Assembly (NCBI GenBank): GCA_965373045.1
Contig: CBDVEQ010000136.1
Location: forward strand, 1 to 7,167
Direction: 5' to 3'
Source: DAOVDI01 sp965373045
GTDB taxonomy: Bacteria > Acidobacteriota > Aminicenantia > Aminicenantales > Aminicenantaceae
DNA: 7,167 nt
Part shown: positions 6,950-7,167 of the stretch, piece by piece
Position numbering within the stretch: position 1 is the first letter of the stretch
Layout of the letters: every line of letters begins with the position of its first letter
The notes under the pieces: generated by a model
What the model saw: only the letters and a program-made list of their open reading frames with translations
What the model was told of the DNA's origin: nothing
The model's database searches: none
Program-made: the position numbers and the translations under genes

Positions 6950-7025
6950 CTATTGAAGTCTATTGAAGTCGTTGAAGTCAAGAAGAGTTCGTTGAGCTCA
7001 TTGGGTTTGTTGAGTTCTTTGGGTT
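6950..7025 (+). repeat. Degenerate 9-10 bp tandem repeat in the dehydratase leader
   Basis: Eight head-to-tail units of the pattern C-N-TTGA/GA/GT-T: ctattgaagt (6950 and 6960, identical), cgttgaagt (6970), caagaagagtt (6979, aberrant), cgttgagct (6990), cattgggtt (6999), tgttgagtt (7008), ctttgggtt (7017). An inverted unit (aactcaaag, 7050-7058) follows. There are no spacers and no CRISPR-like repeat length. The array lies between the candidate promoter and the start of the dehydratase gene, so it would be transcribed as part of the 5' leader. Confidence 0.75.
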
Positions 7026-7028
7026 ATT

Positions 7029-7056
7029 TTAATAGAATTTAAGTTTATGAACTCAA
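7029..7056 (-). promoter_or_regulatory. Candidate promoter of the dehydratase gene
   Basis: Minus strand: TTGAGT (7056-7051), 16 bp spacer, TATTAA (7034-7029), each a 4/6 match to sigma70 consensus. It implies a leader of roughly 100 nt made largely of the tandem repeat. The -35 falls inside the inverted repeat unit, so part of the resemblance may simply come from the repeat sequence. Confidence 0.3.
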
Positions 7057-7060
7057 AGAG

Positions 7061-7088
7061 CTGGATTCCCGTTTACACGGGAATGACG
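7061..7088. repeat. Extragenic palindrome of the ATTCCC/GGGAAT dispersed type
   Basis: Perfect 8-bp arms ATTCCCGT (7065-7072) and ACGGGAAT (7077-7084) around a TTAC loop, within the wider context CTGGATTCCC...GGGAATGACG. This is the well-known form of a short dispersed palindrome found in many bacterial genomes (the Neisseria dRS3 element has the same arms). It lies between genes and lacks a following T-run, so a simple rho-independent terminator is less likely. The remaining 79 bp to the window edge contain short inverted repeats (AAGCC/GGCTT, 7100-7123) but no gene that I can see. Confidence 0.7.
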
Positions 7089-7167
7089 GAACACGACGAA
7101 GCCACTGCGAAGAGATCGGCTTGCCCGTAGGGTAAAAGATGTCGACTTAATTTAGAAAAAAGTCAAT

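Noticed and set aside
6919..6981. An ATG at 6981 would extend the dehydratase by 21 residues.
   Set aside because: The extension is translated tandem repeat with no ribosome binding site, and the shorter protein matches the usual family length.
6950..7025. Possible CRISPR array.
   Set aside because: Units are 9-11 bp, contiguous and degenerate, with no unique spacers.

Overview
The window holds six protein-coding genes and short flanking sequences on DNA of moderate, slightly AT-rich composition. The best taxonomic hint is the truncated gene at the left edge, which looks like the 'VWFA-related Acidobacterial domain' family. That family is common in Acidobacteriota and relatives such as Aminicenantes. 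With the Gram-negative-style secreted proteins and a NusG-type antiterminator beside a sugar aminotransferase, an Acidobacteriota/Aminicenantes-like bacterium is my best guess. This is inference, not proof.

Layout. Positions 1-4090 carry a tight minus-strand operon of three genes: a histidine ammonia-lyase-like MIO enzyme (2558-4090), then a secreted five-repeat beta-propeller fused to a transglutaminase-like domain (886-2547), then a secreted VWFA-like protein cut by the window edge (<1-872). The gaps are only 10 and 13 nt. A 212-bp AT-rich divergent intergenic region follows, with a candidate promoter on each strand. Positions 4303-5978 carry a plus-strand pair: a specialised NusG paralogue of the UpxY/LoaP/RfaH kind and a DegT/DnrJ/EryC1/StrS sugar aminotransferase. 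Positions 5944-6918 carry a minus-strand threonine/serine dehydratase-like enzyme. Its 3' end overlaps the aminotransferase by 35 bp in convergent orientation. The right end (6919-7167) is non-coding as far as I can see. It holds a degenerate 9-10 bp tandem repeat in the presumed dehydratase leader, a candidate promoter and a perfect hairpin of the dispersed 'ATTCCC...GGGAAT' type.

How the genes may work together. The plus-strand pair looks like part of a surface-polysaccharide or other nucleotide-sugar pathway, although only one biosynthetic gene is present. The two ammonia-lyases (MIO type and PLP type) suggest amino-acid catabolism, but no other histidine-utilisation gene is in the window. 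The most notable points are the natural Ala-Cys-Gly tripeptide at the MIO site of the lyase (Ser to Cys at residue 143) and its co-operonic coupling to two exported proteins. I did not find CRISPR, tRNA, rRNA or an insertion sequence.
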